NCBI GenBank assembly: GCA_020736575.1
Contig: JAGPYM010000026.1
Location: 248,001 to 312,000 of the forward strand
Source of the DNA: Thelonectria olida
Lineage: Eukaryota > Ascomycota > Sordariomycetes > Hypocreales > Nectriaceae
DNA: 64,000 nt
Direction: 5' to 3'
Shown here one piece after another: positions 44,407 through 56,743 of this stretch. The notes under the pieces were generated by a model. The model made no database searches. It worked only from the letters and a program-made list of their open reading frames with translations, and was not told the DNA's origin. A program made the translations under genes and the position numbers. The first letter of the stretch is position 1. Each line of letters begins with the position of its first letter.

Positions 44407-45170
44407 TCACCCAATCTGGTACGACCGGTCTTCGACTATGAGCAACTTCTCCCATAACCTCTCATGCGAAGCCTGAGCTATAGGTATCGGATGCACCCTC
44501 CTAATCAGAAAATCAATGATTTCACGCAGCCCTTCTTTGCATTAGGGTGAAAGCGTGCGCACCTCGTGATGAACCCCAGGTTGACATGGCAAGATGACGT
44601 CCTCAAGGTAATCTGACGGCTTATTCGCCCCTTGAATCTTTTCATCCTAGACCGTTTCTCTTCGGCATCAAAATTAAGGATTTGTTCCAAAAAAGGCATT
44701 CCGAACTTTGTCCCACTTGATGAAGTTGGCTTGAACAACCAGTCGTCTAAACTAACTGTCCCGTCATCAGAGAACTTTTGGAGAATCTCTTCGCGACTGA
44801 CCTCTGTTCAAACGTGGAGCGAACCAACTGGATTCAAGTGGGCGTTGCCCTCTAATTTCTTGCATTATCCAACGAGGTGCCTTGTGTTGTCTTGGATTCT
44901 CCCGAGACACGCGTCGTCGTCGACAAACTTCGTCTCATTCCTCGACAGCAGCGTCCAAGTCGTTCGGGTCAGAGCGGAGTCGCTCTCTCTCTTCTAGGTC
45001 TGGTCTGGAAAGATATCTTGGTTTTCTTTGGCTTCATTGATGTCCCGATACCCCCGCTTCAGGGTTGAGTCGGTCTCTTGATACTGGTGCTCTTGGCCGA
45101 GTCGCTCTCTTGAGAATCTGCTTTTTCGGCGGCTTGATGATCATCTTGGAGCCTGACGTTAATTTCGAAA
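44407..45170 (-). pseudogene. Probable decayed protein-coding gene
   Basis: The minus strand reads as protein-like sequence interrupted by stops and frame changes. One frame is coding-like from about 45140 to 44640 with TAG at 44994-44996, TAA at 44865-44867 and TGA at 44808-44810; its best part includes SREEILQKFSDDGTVSLDDW. A shift near 44640 leads to a second frame (SDYLEDVILPCQPGVHHEV, then REIIDFLIRRVHPIP) with TAA at 44542-44544 and a terminal TGA at 44407-44409. All four internal stops could come from C-to-T changes in CAG, CAA or CGA codons. The 5' half is purine-rich and ambiguous among frames. No protein family is recognised. Confidence 0.4.
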
Positions 45171-46419
45171 GATGGGAACTTTAGGGGGCGTCTACTATCT
45201 CGGCACTGCTAGGGACCGAGTGAGGTGATGCATGGGTTCGGATACTTGAAGTAACAGCAGTAGTAATTATGCCGTCGCAGTTCATCTTGAGATGAACCCC
45301 GTGATACCAAGTGAAGATAAATCAAGAAGTCTAAAAGAAAAGGATGGAGTTCTTTACATCTTGAGACCTTGTGCTTTAACCTCCATGTGATTCAATCTTA
45401 GTCGGCTGCTTACCAGGCTCAGCCTACCTGATGAGTGATACAGCATGCCCGTGGGTAACGGCACTTCCGGAGACGACATAATAAGCTGCTCAAAGTCTCA
45501 CCATTAAGGCGCTAACAAGTTTAGATGTGCCGCTGTTCAAATAATCTCATTCAGTTGGATGGATGATGGATCTCTGCATTCAAATTCTGAGGGTGGGTGT
45601 GATTGTTAGACTATCTGGCTGGAAGGCCTCCTGGGGAAATCGGCCGAGTAACGGCTGAAACTTATGTAGGATACTTGTATCCAAGTCAAGCTAAGAGCAA
45701 GACCACAGAACGATTACTTTTGTTCTCCGAGCGAGCGCCCGCTGACTTCTCCTCGGAGTCCATCCATTGGCGTCATGAGCGGTAGCTATTCTTGCTTGAC
45801 TCGAGTCAGTGGCCAATAGATCTAGATATAACTGGCTTGTTCTCGGGTGTCTTCACCCGCCGGCGCCAGACACGTCATGCTCACCTCTAGCTCAGCGGCT
45901 GCGTTGCCCTAACTAAGCCCAATGCCCATCCTTTGTATAAGCCGTTGGAGCATTAGAGTTCAGACCATCGCAGAGTCCGTCGGGGTTCGAGCGCTGTGCC
46001 GCGGGCCTTAAATGCTTTTTACTGCCGTTTCTTTTGGGGTTATTGGTGGGAGGCCGTTCTATCCCCAGATCGGATGCTGATCTTGATTTCCGCGTGGAAA
46101 CCTAATATGCTTCCAGTGCCCCGATCTGAATCATGGCGAGTCTGGGAGTCGATGTGTGGACGCCTCCTTAAGGCTTACCGTCGAAGGGTATATCTATGAG
46201 GTCCCCGGCCGAGCACCCGTGAGAATTCTTTCGCTCGCCTCCAAATCCTGCCTGGTGCCGGCGTGTCCCGATCCTCAACTCGTTCCTCGACTGTCCCTAA
46301 AGTGCAACGGCAAACACTCCCATGGGCTTCTCGTCCCGGTACTCGCAACTGGTCGCCACTTGCCATGACGAGACGATTCTCTCTACAAGCGCCAGCACCT
46401 GATTGTGGCGGCTGAAGCA
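45171..46419. other. Intergenic region upstream of the SAT4-type gene
   Basis: It contains the remaining 5' flank of the decayed gene and the promoter of the next gene. A stretch at 45888-45990 superficially resembles tRNA boxes but does not fold as one. No gene is supported. Confidence 0.4.
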
Positions 46420-48061
46420 ATGTGGAATTGGACAGGTCCGGACTCCAACAGCCCGGCTCCCCCAGGCGCCGTGCCCGACTACGACAACCCCATCGATGTC
46501 GCGTGGACGCGCAATGTGGCCACCATGGTGGTTTGCGACGCCTTGGTGACCGTCTTCTTCGGTATTCGGATATATGTCAAGATCCATATCAACCCTCGGA
46601 TATTGGTCGAAGACTGTGAGTTACCCTGGTTGAAGAGCTACCCAGCCCTGGGACACTTGTAGCTGATACTTTCTAGATACCTGTGCCATAGCCTATGTAT
46701 GTTAACGCACGACCGATTCCCGATTCTGGCATTTGTTGACGGGAGCAGTGCTTGATAATACTATATACCGTGACTGTCTTCATGAGTACATCTCACCAAA
46801 GGCCACTCGGCCGATACAATGCTAACGACCGGGGTCACAGTGGCACACTACGGAGCAGGATATCATTCATGGGAAATAAAAACACCCCAGTACTACAACT
46901 TGCTCAAGGTAAGTATTGCCATGTTGGTGTAGTGTAAGAGACTAATGTCAAGGCAGTGGCTCTACGGAAATACCGTCGTCTACTGCCCTGCTGCCTTCTT
47001 CACCAAGGTCACCATCCTACTCCTTATGGCCCGCGTCTTTGCCGTTGAGGAACGGGTCTCCAAGGCCATTTACATCTTCATCTGGGCCCTGCTCATCGCA
47101 TACACCCCCGTCCAAGTCATCAAGACGGTTGTCTGCACACCCATCCACTCCCTGTGGAATCCCACGGTGCGCAATGTGCGCTGCGTCGACCAACGCAAGG
47201 TCTTCTTCGGCGACGTGGCTCTCGCCATGCTCACCGACGCAATCATCTTGTTGGTGCCGATTCCGTTGACTTGGAGACTGCACATGCCGCTACGGAAGAA
47301 GATCAAGATTGTGGCGCTGCTGGGTGCCGGCGGCGTGGCCACTGGCATCACCATTTTTCGCACGTACAAGGTGGCCAAGTTTGTGAATTCGGACGATTTG
47401 ACGGTCGATTACGTTGATATCGACATCTTGGCGTAAGTTGGCTCCCAAAGCGCTCGTCAGATTTGACTAATCGGCGAGGATCAACAGATGTCTTGAGCTT
47501 ACTATCGGTTTTGTTTGTGCCTGCCTGCCGTCTTTCAATCTGCTGATAGAGAGACGCTTGAGCAGGAGACGAAGGCAGCACCAGCCTGCAACCCAGACCC
47601 GTTGGCCACGGGCAAGGTACTTCTTCAAACGCACTCAACTGTCGAGGACGACACCGGCCATGGGAAGGAGTACTTGGAACACGTCCCTGACGAACAACTC
47701 AAGTCCGGTCGTCAACTTTGACATGGAACTGGCAATGCTCACAGGGCAGCCGATTGAAAGCACACTGCAAAGACCCAACAGCCACCCAGCCAGGTTATCG
47801 TGTCGGTCAGTCGACTCGCTCCAAGGTCGACAGGACGGATGGCTGTCTCAGATCCACCCAAAGAAGGAAAATCATCACAATGCCGAGTTTATCATGAGGA
47901 TGGTTGAGCATTCGAGGATACTTTCGGATCAAGGGCCAAAGGAGAACTGGTGTCCGGTCTGGGACGGGCCGAGATATCACAAAGAGTTTCAGTATACGAG
48001 TACACAGCTGGCCCATGATGTGATACATGATTTACGACATGACGGGGGGAAGGTTTACTAG
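46420..48061 (+). CDS. SAT4/rhodopsin-domain integral membrane protein (Pth11-like, no CFEM)
   Basis: Six exons, 46420-46615, 46677-46696, 46749-46785, 46841-46908, 46957-47432 and 47488-48061, give 456 aa. Seven membrane segments are expected; conserved family elements include VEDYTCAIAY in loop 1, HYGAGYHSW before TM3, YCPAAFFTKVTILLL, the loop C..SLW..........C (two Cys that likely pair), LTDAIILLVPIPLTWRL and the terminal TIGFVCACLPSFNLL. The family includes Pth11-type surface receptors, but this one lacks the N-terminal CFEM domain; its ligand is unknown. A long soluble C-terminal tail of about 150 aa is Arg/Ser-rich. The ATG at 46420 is the only one before TM1. Confidence 0.85.
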
Positions 48062-48375
48062 AATGGCCTTATCTTGCCAGCCTGCGTCTCTGAAATTCGG
48101 CCGCAGAGCCATAATCAGACGAGCAAATAATACACCGCAGAGGGCCAATCCATCATAATCATGATACAACAGACAAGATAGCATCAAAGAGAATCACATA
48201 CGAGCGTGACACATGAGAAATATCGTGGGCGAGCTTGTAGCTGTCAATTAATGGCTTGGTAAAGCCTAATATATACATGAATTATACCATAAGTCGTGCC
48301 TGATCCATTCTTTCCATATCAAAAGTCAAAATGTACAAGCCCATTATCATTATTGGTTTGTCCTAGATCCAACGC
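48062..48375. other. Convergent 3' intergenic region
   Basis: This 314-base spacer holds the 3' ends of the SAT4-type gene (plus) and the wall-protein gene (minus). It is AT-richer than the genes and no gene was seen. Confidence 0.5.
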
Positions 48376-49161
48376 TTACAGGAGAGCAACGGCACCGAGA
48401 GCAAGAGCAAGGAGCTCAGGAACGACATGGCCGGCCGCACCGGTGGGGACAGCGGCCGGAGTGGTGGCAGCACCGCCGGGAACGGTAACGACGGAAGAGG
48501 CGGGAGGAGGAGCGGGAGCCGAAGAGGCGGGAGGAGCACCGGTGGGCACGTAAGGCAGAGTGGAGGCCTTGGTGACGGTGCAAGGGCAGTCGGTCACGGT
48601 GAGGTGAGTAGGCTCAGTGACGGTGTAGGTGTGGCTGCCGTAGGTGAGGGTGGTGGGAGAGGGGCACCAGGTGGTGAGAGAGCTGACAACCTCAGTCGTG
48701 TAGACGATGGGCTTGGTCACCTTGCAAGGGCAGTTGGTGACGGTGAGGGTGGTGGGCTCAGTAACCGTGTAGGTCACGTTGTTGTAGGTGAGGGTGGTAG
48801 GGTAGGGGCAGTACGTGGTGATGGCAGTCACAACCTCGGTGGTGTAGTGCACAGCAGGAGGAGTGTGGTCGGCGGGCTTGGTGTAGGTAGGCTCAGCAGG
48901 CTTGGTGTAGGTGGGCTTGGCGGGCTTGGTGATGGTGCAAGGACAGTCGGTGATGGTCAAGGTGGTGGCCTCAGTGACGGTGTAGGTGTGGTCGTCGTAA
49001 GTGAGAGTGGTAGGGCCGGGGCAGTAGGTGGTGATGGCAGTGACGACCTCAGTGGTGTAGTGAACACCGGGAGTCTGAGTGGCGTTGCCGAAGACGGGAG
49101 AGGCCTGGGCCATTTGGACGGCACCCATGAGGGCGCCGGCGAGGGCAATGCGGGCAACCAT
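48376..49161 (-). CDS. GPI-anchored cell wall protein with three TTYCP repeats
   Basis: 261 aa, intronless; the start [20 protein letters not shown] is chosen because it is a clean signal peptide (the frame opens 20 codons earlier). Three repeats of about 54 aa follow: (V)[46 protein letters not shown], each with three Cys. Between repeats 1 and 2 is a [10 protein letters not shown] linker. A Pro/Ala/Ser stalk precedes a C-terminal hydrophobic tail ([16 protein letters not shown]) typical of a GPI signal. These repeats are known from wall proteins and adhesin-like proteins of Sordariomycetes, including the Neurospora ccg-6 type and the Thr-rich part of entomopathogen adhesins. It is likely abundant in the wall; the exact role is unknown. 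Confidence 0.9.
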   Translation of the reverse strand: MVARIALAGALMGAVQMAQASPVFGNATQTPGVHYTTEVVTAITTYCPGPTTLTYDDHTYTVTEATTLTITDCPCTITKPAKPTYTKPAEPTYTKPADHTPPAVHYTTEVVTAITTYCPYPTTLTYNNVTYTVTEPTTLTVTNCPCKVTKPIVYTTEVVSSLTTWCPSPTTLTYGSHTYTVTEPTHLTVTDCPCTVTKASTLPYVPTGAPPASSAPAPPPASSVVTVPGGAATTPAAVPTGAAGHVVPELLALALGAVALL

Positions 49162-51565
49162 TTTGATAGTAACGAACAGTCTTTTGGACGAAGTGTAAAG
49201 CGAGTGAAGTACTTCGAGCAAGGCTAAGAGTTGAGTTGCGAGTGTGTGCTGCGCGGCTGAGGATGGATGGGTTCCACGACGACAAGCAGAGGCTTCTTCT
49301 TATACCCATTTCGCCGCGTCCCATGGTTTCCCATGCCACCTCAACAGACGGTCGCTTGTGCATTCGTTGACATCATGGCCCCTCTTGTCAGCATGAGAAT
49401 ACGAGCAAAGCTGGGCCACCAAGACGATCCCGACTGTCCCATTCTGGTGATAGTGATAAGGACGCAGCCCTCGCACGGAGTCTCCCCAGGGGACAGGGGG
49501 AGGCTGCAGCCGTGCTAGTACGATTCGGTCACTGATCCAGCCTCCGTCGCCTCCTTACCCCTGCGTGCCTGGGGTCGAGAGTGGGTTATCTCGCGCTGTG
49601 ATGCAAGGGGGTTGACCAACAGAGTTTTGCCATTGGATACGAGAGGTGCAGACACGCTCCCCATTCGGATCTCGGAGACTAGAGCCTTTCGCACTCCGGA
49701 TGAACTGACAGAAGCCTTGAGAAAATTCTTACTATCCGGTTTTCCAGCCGCAGCCTCCACAGCCGCCCAACGTGCGGGCTCTAGTGAGAGTTGCGCTCTA
49801 GCCCTTCAGGCGGCCGATCTCGATGAGCCAGATGCCAAGGCCGCGCTGGCGGGACGGCAGTTTCGGACCTTTTGCCCAGAGTTAGTTTCTTGGTTGGCCC
49901 ATTACTTCGTACTGCGTCCTTGGGTATTGTGGAGAGAGGCGGCGAGCGTCGGCGACTATCGGTGCGTGCAGCCAGTGCCAATGCGTGGTGGCTGATGACT
50001 GGTCCAACAAAGTGCGGCCTTTTATGCACCGTGTGGCCAAGGTAACGTGGTGTCTGGCTGTCTGGAGGGAGGTGATAGGCTGGATAAGATCAGCAGCCAT
50101 TGTCCGTCGATGCGAGCTGCAGGGCGGACATGAACAGTAAGAACTAAGCATGTCGTCTGTCAGCAGTGAGAATCTAGACCATGCAGACGCAGGAACAAGG
50201 CTTTTTGCGGTTCCATAAGGCGGTAAATCGAGTGTTGATGCCTAGCAGTCTGAGCCTGAAGATGAATGCACTTGGGCATGGATGGGAGGCATTACTCGTA
50301 CTCGATGATATTCGTGCCAAGCACTTAAACCTGGCCTGCGAATCACCTCATTCATAATTCATGGCGGCGAGAGCCTTGTGCATGCACACGAATATTCCAT
50401 CCATCCAAGTTATTGCTTTGTCTGTCGGCATAACTTAGTGATTGCGGCTGACCAAAGTTCCAAACCCAACCGCCGACCCCTCACTGGCTCACTCTAATGA
50501 GTCAGTCAGTCAAGAGGCTTTGTCAAGTGCACCCGGAATAGATTTGTTCCATGCCTTGTCCCTGACAAACCCCATCATCTTGGCAGCCCAACGTCTCGGC
50601 GACCTGAACTGACCCTTTCCGGGCATGCCGTTGAGCCCCGGTCGACGCATTGAGGCGATGGACGAGGGGCATTATCCTTGGTTCTCCCACTCGTATCAGG
50701 CAGCCTACGAATAGCAAGCGTTACTGATTCTCTATCAACATCTTCTACCAAGAAACAAAAAAAAAAAAACCAACAGAAAACTCGACTGCAATTTCGGCAG
50801 TATCCACGGTGATGGAAAAGGAGAGCGTCCGTGAGATGAAGTCAACAGCCACAAAAGACCATTGATTACCCTATATGCATGCGTACTTTGGACGAGCCGA
50901 CTCATTTGACAGCGGGAAACTGCCTTGGCGCTCAACTATCCTCGGTGGCGTCAAGCTAACAGCAAAGATGCGACGGATGCAGGAGAATTACCAGGGACTA
51001 GAGTTTCATCTTGTCGCCAGAGGGACTGTAAGCCGCCACCACGGAAGTCGGGCTGGAAAGGGGCATTGATTTTCCATCAAAGGAATGGCAAGCCAAATCG
51101 GACAGTGAGCCAGTGACCGCGAAGTATTCGCACGGACAACGTCCATAGGCTACTGGGCGGAACAGCCACCGACTTGTTTTTGCTTTGGTTCGTCTCATTC
51201 TCGTATAGCGCTCGGTCGCCACAACTGTTCTCCTATTAATTTCGGAAGCAGTCATAGATCCTTGAGCCGATTCGTATTCTGTAAGCCACTCATTAGCAGT
51301 CGTGTTGGTAATTAAATCGTAGTTGAAAGGGACCACAATGGCGGGCTGAGATGTCTATAAAAAGCTGCACGATGACGATATATATAGACAGAGATGGAGA
51401 CGAGACAACCTGGTTCATCTTGCGTCAAGAAGGCCTTGTTTGCCATTACAAGGTTGTACTTGGAATTCAACCCCTTTCGCCATTCATGGGTCCAGGTTCA
51501 ACAGGACGACGACTGCAGGTTGAATGATATTCGATATCGGCTTGGCCTCTCCCATCATCATTCAA
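49162..51565. other. Intergenic stretch of about 2.4 kb
   Basis: A plus-strand frame at about 49621-49995 is protein-like in parts (FRTPDELTEALRKFLLSGF) but has no ATG at its start and no recognised domain; it might be an exon of an unrecognised gene. An A-tract lies at about 50755-50770. Nothing else is supported. Confidence 0.35.
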
Positions 51566-53580
51566 CTAGACTAGTCGAAAGGTAGAGTACTGAGCTTCCT
51601 TCCTAATCCGCGCCTGCTTGTCATCGCCGATCTCAATGAGTTGAAATGCGTCAGTATGCTCCTTTGTGAAGGTCTCGAACCACCCAATGCGCCTGTACGA
51701 GCGAACGTTCTTGTCCGTGGATGCGCCTTCCAAAACAAGAAACATGAGAGTGTAAGTAATTGGTGCCTCGTTTCCTGGAGATGCCGGGCTATGGCTACTC
51801 TCCACCCTGAGAAGAAGGCACCATACAGTCTCGCCTTTAACAACGAGGGTTCCCAAAGAATCACGTCGGAACCATATTGTGGTGGTGTGCGTACTGAAGT
51901 TTAAGATCCGAAAGGGCTCGTCAACACTCTCACAAATAGCAGGCATCAACACACCACTGAGCTGCAGATAACCCTCCCACGTAATATCCGAAACTCGACC
52001 CTCTCGACTTTCTCTGCACACATCCAGTATCTCGAAGGGAAACACCGTGTCGTGGCCATACCCAGGAGTTTGCACCTCACCTCCTACCGACGCCCAGGAC
52101 CACGACGGAGCTATGGACTCAGTTGGCCTGGCCAACGGCTTTAACACAGTCCAGTTCATGTGTTGCCGTAGGCGCGACTTCCACATCCCGGCCACGTATT
52201 CGTCTCCGGTCAGGGAGCGGTGAAACTGCGCAATTCCATGGAAAGCGATCAGCTTGTCGCTGGCTTTGGTTAGGTGGCATGCAGAATACTGTGAGACGAG
52301 TTCGTTCCACAAGTGATAGGTGTCAGTCGAGTGGCGAAGTGAGCCTGGTTGACTCGGAGAAGCGAGTTCGTAATCACCCACGACGGCATAACGGCCTTTG
52401 ATGGACGAGTGATACGGAATCCTTTGAGGGAATGCCTCGCATTTGTGCTCGGTTCGACACTCCCACATGACTTGATGCTTCGTGAAATAGAGGATTCTTG
52501 CTGAGAGCATTCGCTCCTGAAAGACCCAGCCACGCGTGTGCAGGGTACCGTCAAAGATGTTTCGTTCCCAGTAGGTCGAGTCCAAAACATGAAACTCTCC
52601 TTGAGCAAATTTGGCAAACTTCGCCTTGACGACGCCTGGCTGGATGAACGCCGGATCTCGTTCGCGGAATAGCCCACCGTCAGGGTCCCTGGACGCGGAT
52701 GCCGCTACAGTGAATACAGACTTGGAGAAAACATCGCCCATAGTCGCGGACTCTATTTGCCAGTCTCTGACCGAGTCCTGGATGATACAGAGCGAGTCAA
52801 TCCAGACATATCGAATCGAGAAGCTCCTGGCCACAGTGACAAAATCGGAAAAGGTGCGAGGAAGGTCCCGAATTGGGTTTCCGCGTCGGAAATTGTCCAT
52901 GTTGGAAGTTAGCAGCTTTAGGCTATGAGTGAAACCCCAGCGGTAGCTGAGTGTCAGGTATGGAACAGATGGCGAAATGCCGTCTTCGGAGACAACGCAC
53001 AGCGTCCACTCAGTGTCTCCGTCGACGCCAATGTCTACCAATCGAGTTGGATGCCAGTGACTGGATGTGGATGCTGACTTGCCGCACTTATCGTGGGAAG
53101 AACAGCAAGTCTGTAGCCACTTGTGAGCAAGCTCCAATGTGGACGCAGACGAGGTTTCCCTATCAACCTTGAGCGAGTTCCCAAGTTCATTCTCTGTAGT
53201 AGAGGGGCTCGTTAGTATAATCTCCGTTGGCGTTGAGGCGACATTGAACTTGACCTACTCGTGGTAGGTGTGAAGTAAAAATCAAACCGTCTTTGAGTCC
53301 TACTGATGGGGTCTTTGAAGGCTCCCACTACGCGGACGGAATTTGTCATTTCGTGTTCGATGCCTCGTTCAAAGAAATCAGAACTGTGCCACTCCTCCGC
53401 GGGAAAAGCTTCCCATACTTGAGCATGATGTTGGGTGAAATTCCAGACCGTATAGCAGATGAAGCATTTCTGTGAGGCTTCGCGAAATGCCTCATATGAC
53501 TCGTGTGAGGAATGACCGCTAAGTATGGTGAAGGCGCGACGACAAGTCGCGCAAAGATCATTCGGACGAGACATGGCCAT
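51566..53580 (-). CDS. HET-domain protein (heterokaryon incompatibility)
   Basis: Exons 53259-53580 and 51566-53193 (65-nt intron) give 649 aa, start MAMSRPND. An N-terminal Cys cluster (CATCRRAF, CFICYTVW) is typical. The HET core follows: YLTLSYRWG, a DLPRTFSDFV helix, RYVWIDSLCIIQDS with DWQIESATMGDVFSKS and FTVAASAS, then TRGWVFQERMLSARILYFT and an ECRT Cys. The C-terminal part carries WSWASVGG and a beta-rich extension usual for the family. HET proteins trigger programmed death after non-self fusion; most paralogs have no assigned partner. No NLR or het-s partner gene sits next to it. The alternative start MSRPND (53574) is also possible. Confidence 0.92.
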
Positions 53581-54407
53581 AGTCGCGCACAACGTACTCA
53601 AGGTAACGAGTCGATAGATGAAAGAGGAGTGTTTGTTACTCCACGGTGTGCCCTGGGGATGGCCCACTCTGGGACCAGTGCTGCCAATGACGCAGCTGGG
53701 ACAACAAGCGTTGTATTATTTCCGTCGTGAGAACATATAGGAGCTCACAATATCCCTATGGGGGCAAGACGACGTGCTGGATGCACTATAGAGGGATAAA
53801 GTAGGTACAATAGGGGTGGGTCTCGCGCTGCAAGGACAACACGCGCATCAGGGTTGATAGCACCTCTAGGGTAATGTAACTGCAGGGCTTTTTCTGGCTA
53901 GTTGCCGACCAGAATCCAGATTGTGACAGCTGTGTCATCTCTCTAGGAGTGGCATATTCCAGCTCCAGAGTTAAATATGTCAAGAGCTAAAGCGGTATGC
54001 AGTGCGGTGTTGCCAGACTTTGACGTATAAGGTATGCATGGGTATAACAAGGCTGAGCTGAAGCGAGCCCATGCAACTTATTGCTTGTCGAGAAGTCCGT
54101 CAGACCATGTGACTCGGACCAATCAGTCTTCATCAACATCACCAATATCTTGCACTTTTCTAGGCTAAATACCTATCACACCATCTTCGGCCGATCTAAT
54201 CGGGTTGATCTGCATCATGAGATGCGCAATCCTTCAGAATGATATCCGATATTTAGCCTGTTCCGCTTAGAGTCGGGCAATGCCGTGTGTGAGTCACTTA
54301 ATGTAATCATCTTTCTCTTGCTTCCGTTGGCTTCCGTTGACGAGGCTTTTCAAGTCAGACACGATTAACTAATTACTTAGAGACCTCTGCGCACACCAAG
54401 AGCCACC
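53581..54407. other. Divergent intergenic region
   Basis: This is the shared upstream region of the HET gene (minus) and the GNAT gene (plus). No additional gene was seen. Confidence 0.45.
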
Positions 54408-55410
54408 ATGCCTCCCGTCGCCTTCACCTTTGACAACGTTCCCCAGGACTTGTTCAAGCCTCTGAAAGCTCATCTGCCCTTCTCCTTGCCCGTTTTGAGG
54501 CGATTGCAATACGCGAGCTTCCCTGGTGGATGGACTTCAACCTCGAGAGTCGTACTTGTTCATGACTCTAGTGAAGCAGGCAATTCAAGAGGCGCCTTGA
54601 CTAAATTTACTGTCGGCTATGTCGATGTCGGAGGTGGTCCCGACACTCAGATGTGGCTGTATTCGACACTCGAGGATCACCAAGAACTCACCAAGGATGA
54701 AACCTCGCTCTACGAAGAACAGCTTGATTGCTTCATCAGAGAAAACATTCAAATTGCCCAGGACTATGGTCGTGAGCTAGTCTACCCCGGTGGAATTCTC
54801 CTTGGAAGTCTCAACTCTAAGCTTCGCTCACTTTTGGAAAAGATGGGCCGAGTTCATAGAAGACCAACAGGCATATACGACAAGTGGCTCTTCCGGGTTG
54901 AAGACGTACCAGAAAATGAAACCCAGCTGCCTGAAGGAGCGTACTGGGACTCTCGGGCAAGCGAGGACGACTGCAAGATAGTCATATCTCGAACAGATAT
55001 TCCACGGACAGTGTGAGTAAGCCTGTTAGACCAAATGAAGAAAGGAATAGACGCTAATGACGCAATGTAGCAAAGGACTATATCAAATGCCTTCATTGAT
55101 GCTCAAACTGGAAGATGGGACACCAATCGCATGGGCGTTTCTTAGTATGCAAATTTGTTTACCAATCAATTGAGACTGAGTTACTGACTGTGACGCAGGT
55201 GGAGATGGATCCCTGGCAAGTCTTCACTGCGAGCCAGATTATCGTCGACGAGGTTTCGCAAAGCTGCTGGCCGCCAAACTAATCCGAGAGAGAAGTCGGG
55301 ATTTTGGCGATGATGGATGGTGTTCGGCTGATGTGCATCCCGACAATCACGGCAGCCGCGGGATGTGTACGGCGTTAAACGGAAAGACGTACTGGAAGCT
55401 GTCTTGGTAG
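54408..55410 (+). CDS. GNAT-family N-acetyltransferase (FR47/glycine-acyltransferase-like)
   Basis: Exons 54408-55012, 55071-55144 and 55199-55410 give 296 aa. The N-terminal two-thirds are the adaptor-like half seen in glycine N-acyltransferase-like proteins. The C-terminal exons hold the acetyl-CoA fold: PIAWAFLSGDGSLASLHCEPDYRRRGFAKLL, where RRRGFAK is the pyrophosphate-binding loop (Q/RxxGxG/A type), then DVHPDNHGSRGMCTALN. It probably acylates a small amine; the substrate is unknown. No signal peptide is present. Confidence 0.82.
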
Positions 55411-56743
55411 GCTTTCCGTATCTGACGAGATTGAATAATGTTGACTGACGTTAGTTTAGGGTTCTGTTGGACGTGAGGGAAACGATATAAGAGGCGTCAA
55501 CGACGGAGATTTGTCGATCTAAGCAAACTTGGCTCGCTAGCCCGCCCATTTTCTTCCCTGATCTTGCTCTGTTGATCATTTGCTCGATGCAGCTTCGTGA
55601 TTCATCCACTCGGCATGAAACCTGGCAATCGTAAGTCGCTGGTGTAACCGGGCGACGGATTCATAACCATTGTTTACTTCGCGGGGTTGATGAAGGACCC
55701 GAACCCGAACCGATGGCGAGTAGCACGGTTTTTACTGCTGATCATCCTGCACAAAGCGATTTGCACTAGTAAGTTTCGATCAATGGACATCAATGAATCA
55801 AACCGTGGAGTAAGTCCTAAGTAGGCGGCTGTGCCTCAAACACATTCCAGTCAGTTAGCAGCCCGAGACTCCCGAGCATCCCCCAAACGGGTTTTACCGT
55901 CTTGACCTGGGTCCAGCCTGCGGGACATTCAATTGTGAACCCAGAATCAGGCGTGTTACGCCTCATTTCCAAGAAAATACCAGTCGGAAAAACCGGACTT
56001 GGCTGTCTGGGCTATCGTGTCCCATGCCTCGACTCCTAACACTTGGGAGGCGCCCCCACGAGTACAGCCCTGTGTTGGTTCATGTCTCTGATGATGCTGA
56101 GAAACAGTCTTGCAGATCCCCGTTTTTTGGTTAGACACGGCTTCCACGGCCCAACGCCATCAGATAGGCGAGGTCGACCTTTGGCCCAAATAAGACACAG
56201 ATCGGCAGTCACATCGTCTCCTACGTAGTGTGTTCGTCGGGACACCATCACTGCCATGACGCCGAGGAAGCAATCGAGAGAGGCCGATGCCTTTCACATT
56301 GCTATAAGAACACTGCTTCAACAAGATATGCAATGATTCCCAATGACGGCCAAGCCGGAATTCCTCAGCTTGCCTCCCTCAGCCTCTGGCCTGGCGATTC
56401 TCAAACCATTCTAGTTCAGGGCCTAGAAGCAAGTGCTTCACGCCACATAAGGCGTTCACCGCATGATCGATTGTCGGTAGGATGGGTCATTGTGATCAAA
56501 TTGGGTCTAACACGCCAAGTTAGACAGAGGTATTCAGCCTGAATCAGCCACCACCACGCGTGCGCCATGTCATCATGCCCAAAGCCCCGGTATTCGTCGG
56601 AGTCCTGACTCTGGGAGGGGTATTGGCTCCTCGTGATTAAAAGAGGAGGGGTCAACGGTCTTGGGTCGCTCAGCTTTTGAGCACCTCCCTTTATTCTTCA
56701 TGTTTCACCTATTGTTATCGCTTAGCCGATTCTCATAATAAAC
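55411..56743. other. Intergenic region
   Basis: No gene is supported; several short frames are open on both strands around 55950-56650 without recognisable domains. The final 60 bases are the short leader of the F-box-like gene. Confidence 0.4.

Noticed and set aside
45888..45990. tRNA-like box A (TAGCTCAGCGG) and box B (GGTTCGAGC)
   Set aside because: The T-stem does not pair, the spacing is too long without a plausible intron, and no acceptor stem can be drawn.
48427..49227. 266-codon open frame antisense to the wall protein
   Set aside because: Gly/Arg/Val-rich shadow of the Thr/Pro-rich repeats on the minus strand.
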